A stretch of DNA of 64,000 nt from Calonectria ilicicola (lineage: Eukaryota; Ascomycota; Sordariomycetes; Hypocreales; Nectriaceae), in NCBI GenBank assembly GCA_020809705.1, contig CP085829.1, positions 5,270,001 through 5,334,000 of the forward strand. Direction: 5' to 3'. This document shows positions 22,142-33,424 of the stretch, one piece after another. How positions within the stretch are numbered: position 1 is the stretch's first letter; the number at the start of each line of letters is the position of its first letter. The position numbers were made by a program, and so were the translations under genes. Under the pieces are notes generated by a model. It was not told the DNA's origin. It saw only the letters and a list, made by a program, of their open reading frames with translations, and searched no databases.

Positions 22142-25100
22142 GCCTGGCCAGTGTTTGACGACTCGGAGTCATGGTCAACCCTTGTGACTGCTGTGGTCCA
22201 ACTGACCAAGAAACAGCGTCCTTCACACATGATTTCGGAGATAGAGTGAAGCAAAATAAAAAGATGGAATGCGCCGAGCAATTGGTTGGGAAGAATAGTC
22301 GCTAAGAAACGATGTTAATGAGCGTTGTGTGTACGGATGAAGAATGCAACGAATATTGCACGGGAATAGCATGAAGATGAAGTTGATGTAGTAGAGTGAA
22401 GTGGAGTGGAGTGGAGGACGACACCTCAAACTTAATGTGACTTAGGTTCCTTCCACTTTAGGAACAAAGATCTTAGCACACTAGCAGGAAGGAAACAGAT
22501 AAAAAAGGCTAAGAACAAGAGCAGCGGATGAAACAAATCTCAACAAATCCTAACAAATCTAAGACAATTAGTATGATGCATACGGCCCATTGTATATTTA
22601 TTTATTATTTATTTATGGAATTTTTATCAATGATTTCCGACGAGAAAGCTGGAGCTTCACCCGCCCGATGGAAGTGAGCGGCAGCTGTAAGTCACGATGG
22701 CGGGTGTAAGCATTCCATATGCGTTTCTCCCATAGTTGCGACTCCCTGCTCCCTGCTCCCGATCCCGGTCCCGGCCCCAAGTCTCAAATCATTCCTGAAG
22801 TCAGGTGAGCCAGCTAGCAGCGGCTTGCGTGATAAGACAAATGACCAATCGCGTTGGGGTGAAAAACTGTCCCGATAATGTCAGATCATTCACTGTCATT
22901 GTTCCAGCACCACGGAACGTCAGCGAAAAAAAAAACGTCATCCTGCGAGGTACTAGCATGTATCCTTGAAGTAAAACATGGCACAGGACTGGATGTCCAT
23001 GGGCATGGCTGGCATTTCTTTTCCGCAAGGATCCTGGGTAGAGCGAAGTAACATCAAATAAAGCCAGCCTTGGGCCAAAGTCGCAGGATGATTATTTATC
23101 GCCTGAGGGTTGGTTTATTCAATAGCCTCTGGCCTAAAACAGCATTTGCTTGGCTCTACCCGTTATACCCGTTAGGTATGCTTCTTGTACGCACCACTTG
23201 CCTCATTTGGTGCTGGCAATACGAGAATGCAAGAGCAATGGCGCAAGTTACTGGGCGGTGCATTGACCCGAGAGCGAACACCTCACTTGAATCAAAGCTG
23301 GGCTAGGTCGGATGAGGTGGTCGTTGGCCAAACTTAGGACAAGCATCGACTATCAGCATCAATGTAGTGTGCGCTGGAGGATTTGCGAGCATGAGGATTT
23401 TATGTTGCGCTGAGCGCCGCAGAGGCTGGGCGCTAATTCCTTAGCAACAGGCCATGGTTGCATTTTTTGGTGCACCGTCGATTGTGAGAATCGATAAATC
23501 GTTCCTCAATGAATCATGACTATGACCGGGGAGCTAAGGCCAGGGACTAGGGGTCGATCCTGGTTCCGAGGGGACGGATGATGGGCACGGTGAAGCGCCA
23601 TGTTACCACACGAGGTAAGACGCTCCCTATTCTGTCGGACCGTCAAGTTCGGTGTGCGGTGCGCTACGAGCCCGCGGCTGCCCACCATAACGAACGGGGA
23701 ACGGGTATACAGTGCCGCCAGTCCCAGCCTATCTCTTCTTGTAAGTCCGTCCCCAGGATATAATATAATTTGCAGTTCGAGCAGAGTGTTAGTGTTAGCT
23801 AGTCGGCCAATTTGTCCGTCTCTACAGACATGATCATATGTCTCAGAATCCTACGATTCGGCATGCGACATACTCATCATCACCACGCCACCACGCCATG
23901 GCTTAACAGCATGCAACAGCTGAAGAGGAAAGGCGGGGGGTGTTCCCCGCTCGAAAAAACGCAAGAGACAGCCGACTTTCTGGTGAGGGGTGGTGATGAT
24001 AAAAGAGGGGTGCCCTGTGTTGTCCTGTCTCAGCTGAAAGCAAAAAAAGAGGCGCCAAAGAAGCAATCCTCCAGCTGAGCGCTGCGCGGCGCTTCACCTC
24101 AGCATAGTGGGCAATGGCTGGCCACCATGATGGCTTTCGCATGGCAACGAACTATCAGCGCTGACGCCACCAACTAGTTACCAGCTGCCACAAGGAGGCT
24201 GGTTGGTGGTGTCTGCTTTGGCTTGTTTAGTTTGGCTCAGGCTCCCGTCTTAGTCAGGGAGATAGCTCTGCGTTGGTGAGAGACTAGAGACCGGAAACCA
24301 CACTAATCGCCAGATGGGGTTTTTTACGCACCGGCAGGCATGGATCAGAAATGAAGGTCCTACCAACATCAAAGACAGCTTCCCTCGGGAACGTGGCTTT
24401 GAGCCTTCTACAAGGAGTTACGTTCAATGTTCCACGTTTTGTCGGCAGCAAGACCGCGACAACAGCAAGACATGCAAATTCTACCTGAGTCATGTGGCTG
24501 TCAAGTCTAAGTTGTCGCGAGCATCGCAGCCTCCGAGCTCCACAGGGCTCATAAGCCTCCTCGAGAGAGGACGGGATAAAAGAGATGCCACCTCGATAGA
24601 GTTGCGGCAGCGGCCAACGGCCCGGATAGGAAATGGCATGGAAGTCAGTCTCCAGTGTCTCGCGTGTGCCGCCATGCTCGTTGGCTGTCCTCCGACAACT
24701 GAACCAGAACAATCGCACAAAGCAATGTGCCAAACCTCCGAGTCGTTTCGTAAGCCTATTGCTGTTTTTGCGGATCCGAGCACCAGGTCCGCTGCATGCC
24801 AAGCAACATGGCAGCACGACATGGACACGAGAAGGGCTCCCAAGATCGGGTAACGGATGACGGGTCGCGGCTCGACGGTGGCTGCAAGGGAGAAGGTAAA
24901 CCACCCGGAAGGGGGCTCGAGGATTGATGGCTTGTGCCTGCGTGTCTGTGCCTGTGTGCCTGTCAGGTCCTTGAACCAAGAGCGCTTCGATATATTGCGC
25001 CCCCAATGAGATAAAAGTACGTAGCGGGCTGAAAGAGATTTTCCCCCAGAAAATGACCTCCGTGACGAGTGGAGCACGATTCATTGCCTAGGACGGCTTC

Positions 25101-25773
25101 AAGCAGCTGCCCAACAGCAGTCGCCATTAATGCACTGCATTCGAGGAGGAGGGCGCGCCGAGGGGTGGGGGATAGCCAGACCCCCGTAGCGCTAGCTGTA
25201 GCGCCATGGGGCGCTGAGTGCGTGGATTTTTCTCCCGCTTCCACTGTCCCAAACAAGCCAAGCTCCAGCGCCACCCACTCGCCGGACGCCTCCCGTCTGC
25301 TCAATCAAGTACTACAGAGTCCCACGAGTGTCCCACCAGTCCCATGACAAGTCTCTTCCCTCTCCACCATCAAGATCTCTCCGTCCTACCTACTCGATCC
25401 ACCGAGCAACGCCGATCCCACAAGAGTTTATCTGCTGGAAAAGCTCGCTGGCGATTTGGTGATGCCTCATTGTCGGCAATCACTGCCTCGGTCGCTCGTT
25501 TTCTCCCCCGGCACCGCCAGCAACGCCACCTTCCCCGATTCTGCCGGCTCGCCATTTCCCAGCGATTCCTGATCCCCCCGAGCGCGATACTGTCACAGAA
25601 CTTCCCAACTAGAATGACGACACCAACATTCGGCCTCTCACCGCGTCGCTCTTTTTAGCACCGGTCGTTCACGCACACTTACCGCCCGCTGGGCTGCCTT
25701 CGCTTTCAACAGCGCTCTCGCTCAGCACCTGCCTGGCCGCACCCAAATCACCACCCTCACATCGCGCGCTGGC
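22142..25773. other. Gene-poor 3.6-kb region upstream of the histidine kinase
   Basis: No supported gene. An AT-rich patch with ATTT repeats lies at 22560-22630. A 266-codon minus-strand frame at 24284-25084 overlaps other long frames and has the Arg/Cys/Ser-rich composition of a chance frame. The C-rich plus-strand sequence from 25220 to 25770 is probably the promoter and leader of the kinase gene. Confidence 0.5.
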
Positions 25774-28700
25774 ATGGTTCCGTCGCTTCAATCCCTCGGT
25801 CTTGTCGACCTCATCAGCTCCGACCCTCGTCCGACCTTTGTCGTCCAGTTATCCTCTCTTCCCCATGTCTCCCCCAGCAGTATAGTTTACCGAAACCGAG
25901 CTCTCAGAGCTATCCTCACTCTTGACCAATCCATCGGCTCAATTCCTCACGATGCCTCTCACTCTCCCTTCTGGAACTGGGTCACAAGCGCGCCCCCGAC
26001 TCCCAATTCTGATTCCGACCCCGAGCTGGTCGCCGTCGCCGAAATCCAGCATTCTCTGCCGTATTTTGGCATTTTCTGGACCCGGAGCATTGTTTGCAGC
26101 CAATGGATCGTTATGAGCGGCAATGAGGCTGCCCCTTCCTCCGACCCTCCTCGCAAGAAACGACTAGAGTGGAAGGAAGGGAGCGCCACAAACACGCGAT
26201 CATCATTTTCTCACAACCCAGTCCTGGATGCTGCAGCCCAGCGCAATTCCGAAGACAAAACGCCCAATTTGCACCGATCCGACTCTAACCCAGGTCTCAT
26301 GGTTCCTGTTTTCGCCTCTGAAACAGAGCCATTCCTCGACATAATCCGCAGCGTGGATTGGGATTCAACCTCACTGGGGCCTATGAACGACTGGTCTGCG
26401 CAGCTGCAGCAGACATTTGGCCAGGTCATTTCTGATTCGAGACCTATCGCCCTTTACTGGGGCCCGGATTATGTCACCATCTATAACGAGGCCTTCTCTA
26501 AGTATTGTGGTGTTCAGCACCCTGAGCGCTTGGGGCGTTCAGCCATTGAAACATGGCCTCATCTCAAAGAGCAACTAGAGAGCATGATGGCCTCGCCTCT
26601 TAAGAAGAACGCAACAGTGGAGGATGAGTCCAGGTTCTTCATTGACCAGCCGGATGGCTCTTCCGAGGAAGTGTATGCGCAATGGTCCATGGTCCCCATT
26701 GTGTCTGATAAGAAATGCCTGGGCGTGCAGCATTCACTCCTTGACACCACCTCGAGAAGATTGTGGGAAAGGCGTATGAAGATGTTGATCGACCTTGGTG
26801 AAACCCTCGTCTCAGCCCGGCATGTCAAATCCTATTGGACAAAAACCATTGAGGAGCTCGAGCGCTGGAGTCCAACCTATGACGTGCCACTGGCCTTCAT
26901 TTATTCGGTTAGCGACGATGCAGATGGCGATTCCTGTGCATTAAAGTACGGGTGTCCGAGGACTTGTCGTTTAGAAGGGTCTTTGGGCGTCCCAGAGAAT
27001 CATCATATCGCGCCTTCAACCCTCAACCTTCGGGACTCTGACGATGGCCTCGCCCCCATGCTCCGCGAATCTCTCAAATCACCTCACCCACTTCTTCTAG
27101 AAACGAAAAATGGCACCCTACCTCAAAGATTGCTCGAAGGTCTTGAATGGCGTGGGTTCGGCGACCCTTGCCAAGCCGCTATTATCTGTCCGATTCGTCC
27201 TACAAAAGAGGAAGACTTGATGGGCATCCTATTCCTTGGCCTGAACCCGCGACGACCATACGACAACGATTATCGACAATTCATTTCTCTTCTCAACCAA
27301 AAACTAACAAGCTCACTGGCATCAACAGTGTTATTAGAGGAGGAGACTCGCCGGAGACGCAACGTTGCGGAGCAAGCTGCTTCCGACAATGCCATGCTTA
27401 AGGAGAGGCTAGAATATCAAACGGAGCAAACCAATAGATCTGCTCAGACTCTCGAAGCTGTAGCGACCTTTATACCTGCCGGAATGTGTTTCGTCGATCC
27501 CGATGGCAACGTTACTTTTGCAAACGAAGCTTGGCATCGCATCACCGGTTATCCAAGGGGCACAATCAACCAAGGGGCCCTTCTGGAATCAGTTTTAGAC
27601 GAGGATAAGTCCAAGGTCATCCAAGCATACAAGGATATTGAGGAAAGGGATGACGTGCAATTTGATTACCGAATTTTGCGAAACGAACATAGTTTGGGCG
27701 TTGATGGTCTGAAGTCCCCAACTACAACTCTCCCAGGTCCCGATGGTCGAGTAGTCGGTCACATTCTGGCCTCCCTCAAAGCAGAACGCGCAGCTGATGG
27801 CAGCGTAATTCAAATCTTGACGTGTCTCACTGACGTAACTGTACAAAAAGAGGCTGCTGAAGTAGCTCTTCGAAGAGCCCAAGAAGCAGAAAACTTGAAG
27901 CGTCTCGCCGAGTTTGCACCCGTTGGCATGTACGATATGAGCATGGACGGGCGACTCCTAAGCGCGAACAATTTATTCTGGGAACTCACAGGCGTACCTA
28001 TGGTCGACCTTGTCAACGTCGTGGTCAAGCCGTGGCCTGAATGTGTTATCAAAGAGGATCTGACCATTCTTGAAAAGAGTTTACTGGAGTTGGAGAAATC
28101 TGGACGCCCCCAGACGGCGGAGTTTCGACTCCAGACACCGTGGGTTACTGAAGATAGTGAAGGTAACACATCGATCAGTTCCCGATGGGTGCTGGCGACA
28201 TTTATGCCTGTCAAAAGCTCGGAAGGCGTAATACTATCATTTACCGGTTGTCTGAGCGATGTTTCATTGCAAAAATGGCAACTGGACCAAGAGACGTCGC
28301 GCAAAGAAGAAGCCATCGAGTCCAGGCGACAGCAGGAGAACTTTCTCGACATGACCTCTCACGAGATGCGAAACCCCCTCAGCGCGATTCTTCATTGCAC
28401 GGATGCTATTATCGCATCCCTTTCAAAGGTGCAGGATTTGATTGAGAACCCAGTGCCGCTTACGCCTACACGAGGCGACGCCGGCGGGGTAAATCAGAGT
28501 CCCCGTCAGGAAAGGTCAGAAGAAGAAAAACGACTTTTAGATGATAGCATTGAGAATGCTGAGACGATTGTGACTTGTGCGCAGCATCAAAAACGCATTG
28601 TCGATGACATTCTCACCATGTCCAAGCTTGATTCCAAGCTTTTGGCAGTAACTCCCTGTACTGTTGATCCAATTCAGATTGTCAATGACGCTTTGAAGAT

Positions 28701-29895
28701 GTTTGAGGTTGAGGCTCGCCGAGTGGATATTGAGCTGACTTCCACTGTGGACGAATCGTACAAGAATCTGCCATACGATTATCTGGACCTCGATCCATCG
28801 CGTGTGAAGCAAGTCCTCATCAACCTCCTAACCAATGCATTGAAGTTTACCAAATCTGGTAAAACTCGCAATGTCAAAATTTGCGTCAAGGGATCGCTAC
28901 ACCCGCCTGGTCGCGACATGACGACGGTTGATTTTATTCCTAGATTCTGTGACGTGTCGGAAGAATACGATCAGCCAGCACTGCGAGGGAGAACTAATCC
29001 AGTCTACCTCCTATTTGAAGTCAAGGACACAGGCCAAGGGTTGACATCGATAGAAAAAGGAAATCTATTCAACAAGTTTGTGCAGGCTAGTTCAAAGACG
29101 CATGTCAAATATGGAGGTTCCGGGCTCGGTCTGTTCATTTCTCGCCGCTTGACGGAGCTACAAAATGGTGCAATCGGTGTGTCCAGCGAGCCTGGGGTGG
29201 GTTCAACTTTTGCATTTTATATTGAGGCGTACGTCCCGAGCGAAGAGTCGAGAAATGAGGCATTGGCGGCTGTCGCCGCTGCTCAGCTGGTAGCTAGCAC
29301 CGATGCAGCAGAGGCGGTAGAAGGTAAACGGGCTTTGAATTTACGCGATATTCGCCTGCAGCGCCATCAGAACCCAGGTGGTAACATCCGCCTAGATGGC
29401 ATCCTCATTGTCGAAGACAATCTCATCAACCAGCAAATTACTCGACGCGGTCTGACTGATCGAGGATATACTGTGGATGTGGCAAATCATGGAATTGAGG
29501 CGCTCGAAAAGCTCCAGAGGCACCAGGGAGCTGTTGCCAAGATCGGGATGGGTATTGGTGTTGGGTCGCCAGCTTCCAGAGGCAGCCCAAACCCTTTTCC
29601 AATTGCAATCAATCTCGTCTTGATGGACATAGAAATGCCAGTTCAAGATGGTTTGACGTGTACGCGGCACATTCGAGAGCTAGAGCAGAATGGCGAGGTA
29701 TTTTGCGCGTCAGGAGGGCGGATCCCGATTATTGCTGTGACGGCTAACGCTCGGCCTGAGCAGGTAATGGAGGCGAAGCAAGCCGGGTGCGATGATGTTT
29801 TGGTCAAACCGTACCGCATCCCGGAGCTCATTGAAAAGATGCAAATGGTGGTTCGTCGTATGGGAGGGCTCAGTCCCAATTCCCCAGTTCGGTGA
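25774..29895 (+). CDS. PAS-domain hybrid histidine kinase with C-terminal receiver
   Basis: An intronless frame of 1373 residues. No transmembrane segment is evident, so the protein is probably cytosolic. Order of domains: an N-terminal PAS-like block (DPRPTFVVQL at about 17-26, FWNWV near 67, YFGIFWTRS near 98); a second sensor block (about 175-285, DWDSTSLGPMNDW and ALYWGPDYVTIYNEAF); a GAF-like region (about 325-520); PAS (about 560-690) and PAS (about 700-840); HisKA with H863 in DMTSHEMRNP; HATPase with LINLLTNALKF, DTGQGL (about 1085) and GGSGLGLF (about 1115); and a receiver starting at 1209 (ILIVEDN) with phospho-acceptor D1285 and the LVKPY lysine. All catalytic residues are present. 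It would feed the Ypd1 phosphorelay. The first ATG was kept because the N-terminal 110 residues look like genuine kinase sequence. I do not assign it to a numbered fungal kinase group. Confidence 0.93.
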   Translation: MVPSLQSLGLVDLISSDPRPTFVVQLSSLPHVSPSSIVYRNRALRAILTLDQSIGSIPHDASHSPFWNWVTSAPPTPNSDSDPELVAVAEIQHSLPYFGIFWTRSIVCSQWIVMSGNEAAPSSDPPRKKRLEWKEGSATNTRSSFSHNPVLDAAAQRNSEDKTPNLHRSDSNPGLMVPVFASETEPFLDIIRSVDWDSTSLGPMNDWSAQLQQTFGQVISDSRPIALYWGPDYVTIYNEAFSKYCGVQHPERLGRSAIETWPHLKEQLESMMASPLKKNATVEDESRFFIDQPDGSSEEVYAQWSMVPIVSDKKCLGVQHSLLDTTSRRLWERRMKMLIDLGETLVSARHVKSYWTKTIEELERWSPTYDVPLAFIYSVSDDADGDSCALKYGCPRTCRLEGSLGVPENHHIAPSTLNLRDSDDGLAPMLRESLKSPHPLLLETKNGTLPQRLLEGLEWRGFGDPCQAAIICPIRPTKEEDLMGILFLGLNPRRPYDNDYRQFISLLNQKLTSSLASTVLLEEETRRRRNVAEQAASDNAMLKERLEYQTEQTNRSAQTLEAVATFIPAGMCFVDPDGNVTFANEAWHRITGYPRGTINQGALLESVLDEDKSKVIQAYKDIEERDDVQFDYRILRNEHSLGVDGLKSPTTTLPGPDGRVVGHILASLKAERAADGSVIQILTCLTDVTVQKEAAEVALRRAQEAENLKRLAEFAPVGMYDMSMDGRLLSANNLFWELTGVPMVDLVNVVVKPWPECVIKEDLTILEKSLLELEKSGRPQTAEFRLQTPWVTEDSEGNTSISSRWVLATFMPVKSSEGVILSFTGCLSDVSLQKWQLDQETSRKEEAIESRRQQENFLDMTSHEMRNPLSAILHCTDAIIASLSKVQDLIENPVPLTPTRGDAGGVNQSPRQERSEEEKRLLDDSIENAETIVTCAQHQKRIVDDILTMSKLDSKLLAVTPCTVDPIQIVNDALKMFEVEARRVDIELTSTVDESYKNLPYDYLDLDPSRVKQVLINLLTNALKFTKSGKTRNVKICVKGSLHPPGRDMTTVDFIPRFCDVSEEYDQPALRGRTNPVYLLFEVKDTGQGLTSIEKGNLFNKFVQASSKTHVKYGGSGLGLFISRRLTELQNGAIGVSSEPGVGSTFAFYIEAYVPSEESRNEALAAVAAAQLVASTDAAEAVEGKRALNLRDIRLQRHQNPGGNIRLDGILIVEDNLINQQITRRGLTDRGYTVDVANHGIEALEKLQRHQGAVAKIGMGIGVGSPASRGSPNPFPIAINLVLMDIEMPVQDGLTCTRHIRELEQNGEVFCASGGRIPIIAVTANARPEQVMEAKQAGCDDVLVKPYRIPELIEKMQMVVRRMGGLSPNSPVR

Positions 29896-30629
29896 AAGGA
29901 AACATCAGCAATCAGAGCTAATGATGGAACGGCAAAGTCATTCCCTTTTGTGTTTCTTACGGCGTTTCTAGGACTGGTCAAAAGGAACAAGGTGCGGCAG
30001 TGCGTACATGTACAGCCAAGCATAGCACAGGAACAGTTGCATTATGGCATCGTGCGGAGTTTTTCGTTTTTATTCTAGTTTAGCGAGCGGCATTGAAATG
30101 GACCATGGACAATAGCATTAGGAGGATTGTCGCATTCGCAGAATCTATATACCGAAGGCGATGCGGGAGAAACAGGCATACCTGCCTGTCTCTCAATTTA
30201 TGACATTAAGTTGTATCAACATTGAAAGTAAATGGTTCTTTTTAACTTTGGCGCAATGGTTCTTGTGAGTGTGCTTCACCCTAGTGAATAATGGATGTCT
30301 TGTGTTGGCTAGTCCCCACTGAGCAGACAAACGGCTTGATTGCCTCTATTTTCAAACGAATAGAATTTCGACAAGTCTCAGTTTCGCCGCACCTAGACTA
30401 TATAGGCTACATCCTGCAATCCCCTTGTCCTTTGACTCGTTCATCTTCCATCCAACAAAAAGTCTCATTGCCAATCTCTCCTCCTCTGCCAATAGGTGCA
30501 CCCTTGCCGTCCATACATCTCCTTTAAGGCGTCCCTTTTCTCCATGTCTGAAGAAACGCTCATCAGGAATTTCTAGTAGAATAGGCCCAATGCCCCCTTG
30601 CATGGTAGCAACAGGCATTTCCGAATACC
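29896..30629. other. Spacer between histidine kinase and broken gene
   Basis: About 730 bases of AT-rich 3' flank and upstream sequence. Open frames are short. No feature is recognised. Confidence 0.55.
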
Positions 30630-32489
30630 ATGACCGCCGTGGAGTTGGAAGATGCTCTTCGGCCTACTGATGACGCATTCAAAGCATTCTATGCACAAGG
30701 GTACCGGACTTGGCACAAATTACGGGCAACTGCTGCCAGCGATTGCAGCCTCCCATCAACATGTCTAGAATGGGAGCGCTGTTTCACTCGACACCCTTTT
30801 CTTCCCGTCGGCCTGGATCTAGGTGATCATGGGCTTGCGACGGCAAAATCTACCTGGCTCTCTTCAGATAGGCATTACGATGTTCCTGCATTCGAGCAGA
30901 TCTTCCAGATAGGGACAGCAATCGGGAAACCAACCGTAACCGTCCTTGAAGATAGTCTGGATCTATCACTCTTCGAGTGGTTCGGCAAGGACGATGGCCA
31001 TGTTGTGGTCCTAATGTTCGCTTGGGCGTACGCCTTGTCCGCACGATGGGCAGAGATCATCCCCCGAGCGGCTCCGATGGAGTACACGACGAGCCAAGCT
31101 CCTTGGACAGCCCACCAGGCCCCCAATGAACATGGCGAAAATAGCACCCCTATAGTGGTTGAGCTGGGGAAATTGACCTGTGAGGCCGCTCGATGGTGGG
31201 CTACTATCCTTGCGCCGGGTGAGGGTTAGAAGGCAGCTATACCTCATAAGCGATCGCGACGTCTTTCGCCCTAGAGCGTTACAAAGGAGTTCAACAACAT
31301 CAAAATTGTCCTAACTGGTTCCCATGGCCGTATGGACTCTCATTCGCCGGCCCCTATATCCTTCCAGACAGCGTTGAGGTACATCGAAGATTATTCTACA
31401 CTTCACAGCGCCAACACACAGAGCCGGGCGGCGCTCGCCGCTGCACTACTTCTCCCCCTAACCAAGTTTGACAACAGAAAAATTTGGCTTCATTTACCTC
31501 GGGCATTCTGTAAACCAGTGGCGGATACAAGAGTATCCAAAGTCTCCCTTTTCGAGCAAAATTCCTTATGTCAAATTGACAGACTCCTGACCCTAAGCGC
31601 CAACATCAGTGGAGTGAAAGCCCTTTTGGGTAGCATCTTTTATGAGTCTGGCATACCAGCCAACGCCTGCGGCGCATGGCTGCAAGGCACCTTGGCTGTG
31701 TTGAAATCAAAAGAAACCCAGAATTTGCATGTCCTGGCTCGCATGGTCTTTGATAGGAGTCCTCATATTTCTTTTATTTGGCTTGGGGGGATCATCACGG
31801 GCGCACATAAAGACTTTCTAAGGAACACCCCCGGCCAACCTGGCCTCAACATGATTGACCTTCACGAAGCGGCCTGGACCGGTACTCTTTTATCCTTTAT
31901 TCAGGAACCAGTGTCTCCTATACCTCACGATTCGAGTTCAATTTCAAGAGCTGATGAGTGCCGATTGATGCTTCTGGCTCAAGAACCGCCCCGAGAAATC
32001 CCTCCAATGCTTCCATACCATCCCCTGGGAGATACCGATCTCAGAAACACTGACCTTGGTGTTCAACTTCACGCGCACTGCCCAGCCAGGCATCATCTTC
32101 AGTTTTTATCTATCACATGGAATTGCGTCGGGGGCAGGAAGGTGACACAGTCAACGGGACCGATATCTGTAATGCCGAAGAATTACACCTTTGATAGCTG
32201 TCGAGATGAAGATACCGCAGTTGAAGTCGACTATGGGATGCTGGATCGAGAGATGGATCATTCGGAGACAGTCACGAGAAATGTGTTCACCTGGATGCGA
32301 GATATGGATGGGTTCGCTGTTGCGGAGCGAGACATTTGTCGTCACGAATGGATCGACGGTTTCGATTTTTCAGATGACGAGAGCGTTGGTCCGGAGGGAG
32401 ACGGTCGTTCGACAATAGATCTCAACATTCATGCTCGGGTGGGAGGTTGGATAGCAAGAACCGTGGCTGGTCGTTGCAACTCAATATAG
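30630..32489 (+). pseudogene. Unknown protein gene interrupted by two in-frame TAG codons
   Basis: Two neighbouring open stretches, 30630-31229 and 31332-32489, are in exactly the same frame and together would encode about 619 residues. Only TAG at 31227-31229 (codon 200) and TAG at 31272-31274 (codon 215) break it. I believe it belongs to a fungal family of unknown function with conserved segments such as AWAYALSARWAEIIP, CEAARWWATILAPGEG, ALAAALLLPLTKFDNRKIWL and IDLHEAAWTGTLLSFIQEPVS, but that is from memory of the style, not a search. Both TAGs would be TGG with one G-to-A change. The alternative is a 56-nt intron (31219-31274, GTGAGG..CTAG) that changes frame and then needs a second 43-nt intron (31380-31422) to return; that model gives a readable protein too. 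So it is either a recently broken gene or a gene with two small introns. Confidence 0.5.
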
Positions 32490-33424
32490 ACGGAGATGGC
32501 TTGCTTTTAAGACAAAAACTGGGTCCTGGTGGCTGTGATATGTAACCTCTGTGTTTTCATGGTCAAGATTGTCTGGTCCAAGGATGCAAATGTATCCACA
32601 TGGTGTTGTATTTCCATGCGCCGGACATAACAGGGTGTTGAAGGTCGCTTACTGCTTATTGGTTACCGTCATACGGCCAGACATTACAACCCTTTAATAA
32701 AAACATACTACATCAATAAATTCACTTCATTACATATATGGTCTCCTTGTAGCGCTTTTTGATAGTTACCAGGCCTGAATCGGTGGTGTTGACTTATACG
32801 AAAGTTAAGAAAGTTAGAGCGCATGCGCATGCGACACAGATAAGTTACCCCGCCTCACATTGCGCCAGACGAGTGCATGGTGGGCGCGACGGGATAGGAG
32901 TGGTCGCGCGCGCATATGGCATTGAACCGACAAATGACATCAGAGGCAGCAGAATCCAATGGAATTGGGTTTGTATCGCATTTCCCTTTCAAACCATCAA
33001 GCGACTATGTCATAATGACTGTGTCATAATGAGAAATACAATGGGAGCCAGCAGCTTGTGGTTGCAAATCATGGTGACATCACCCCCGCCTTGGTCGGTA
33101 AAGTGGGAAAGTGGGATGCCGCAACCCCACAGCTGCTGCTCTTAGTGATCCGTCCAGAAGGAGCTGGTTCAGCTACCGGCAGCAAGATCCGATTTCTCCC
33201 TTTAACTCCGCAAGCCCAGCGCATCATCGAGACCTTTGTGTTCTCATCAAAAGGTTAGTGCTCTCACTACTCATTCGCAGCATTGGTCTGTATCATTGCC
33301 GCATAAATACATCCAAGATCGACTAGCTAACAACAGCTCCCCCTCAAGCTCCCAGCTACCCCGCTATCGAAGCCCTCCCCTCCCCTCGTACGGACAAGAC
33401 AAGAAAACAAAAACATTGCCCATC
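32490..33424. other. Intergenic region
   Basis: No gene is seen. The stretch to 32750 is AT-rich 3' flank; 33290-33424 is C/A-rich and is probably the leader of the hydrolase gene. Confidence 0.6.

Noticed and set aside
24284..25084. Minus-strand frame of 266 codons
   Set aside because: Cys/Arg/Ser/Pro-rich without domain-like segments, overlapped by other long frames in both strands, and without biased third positions.
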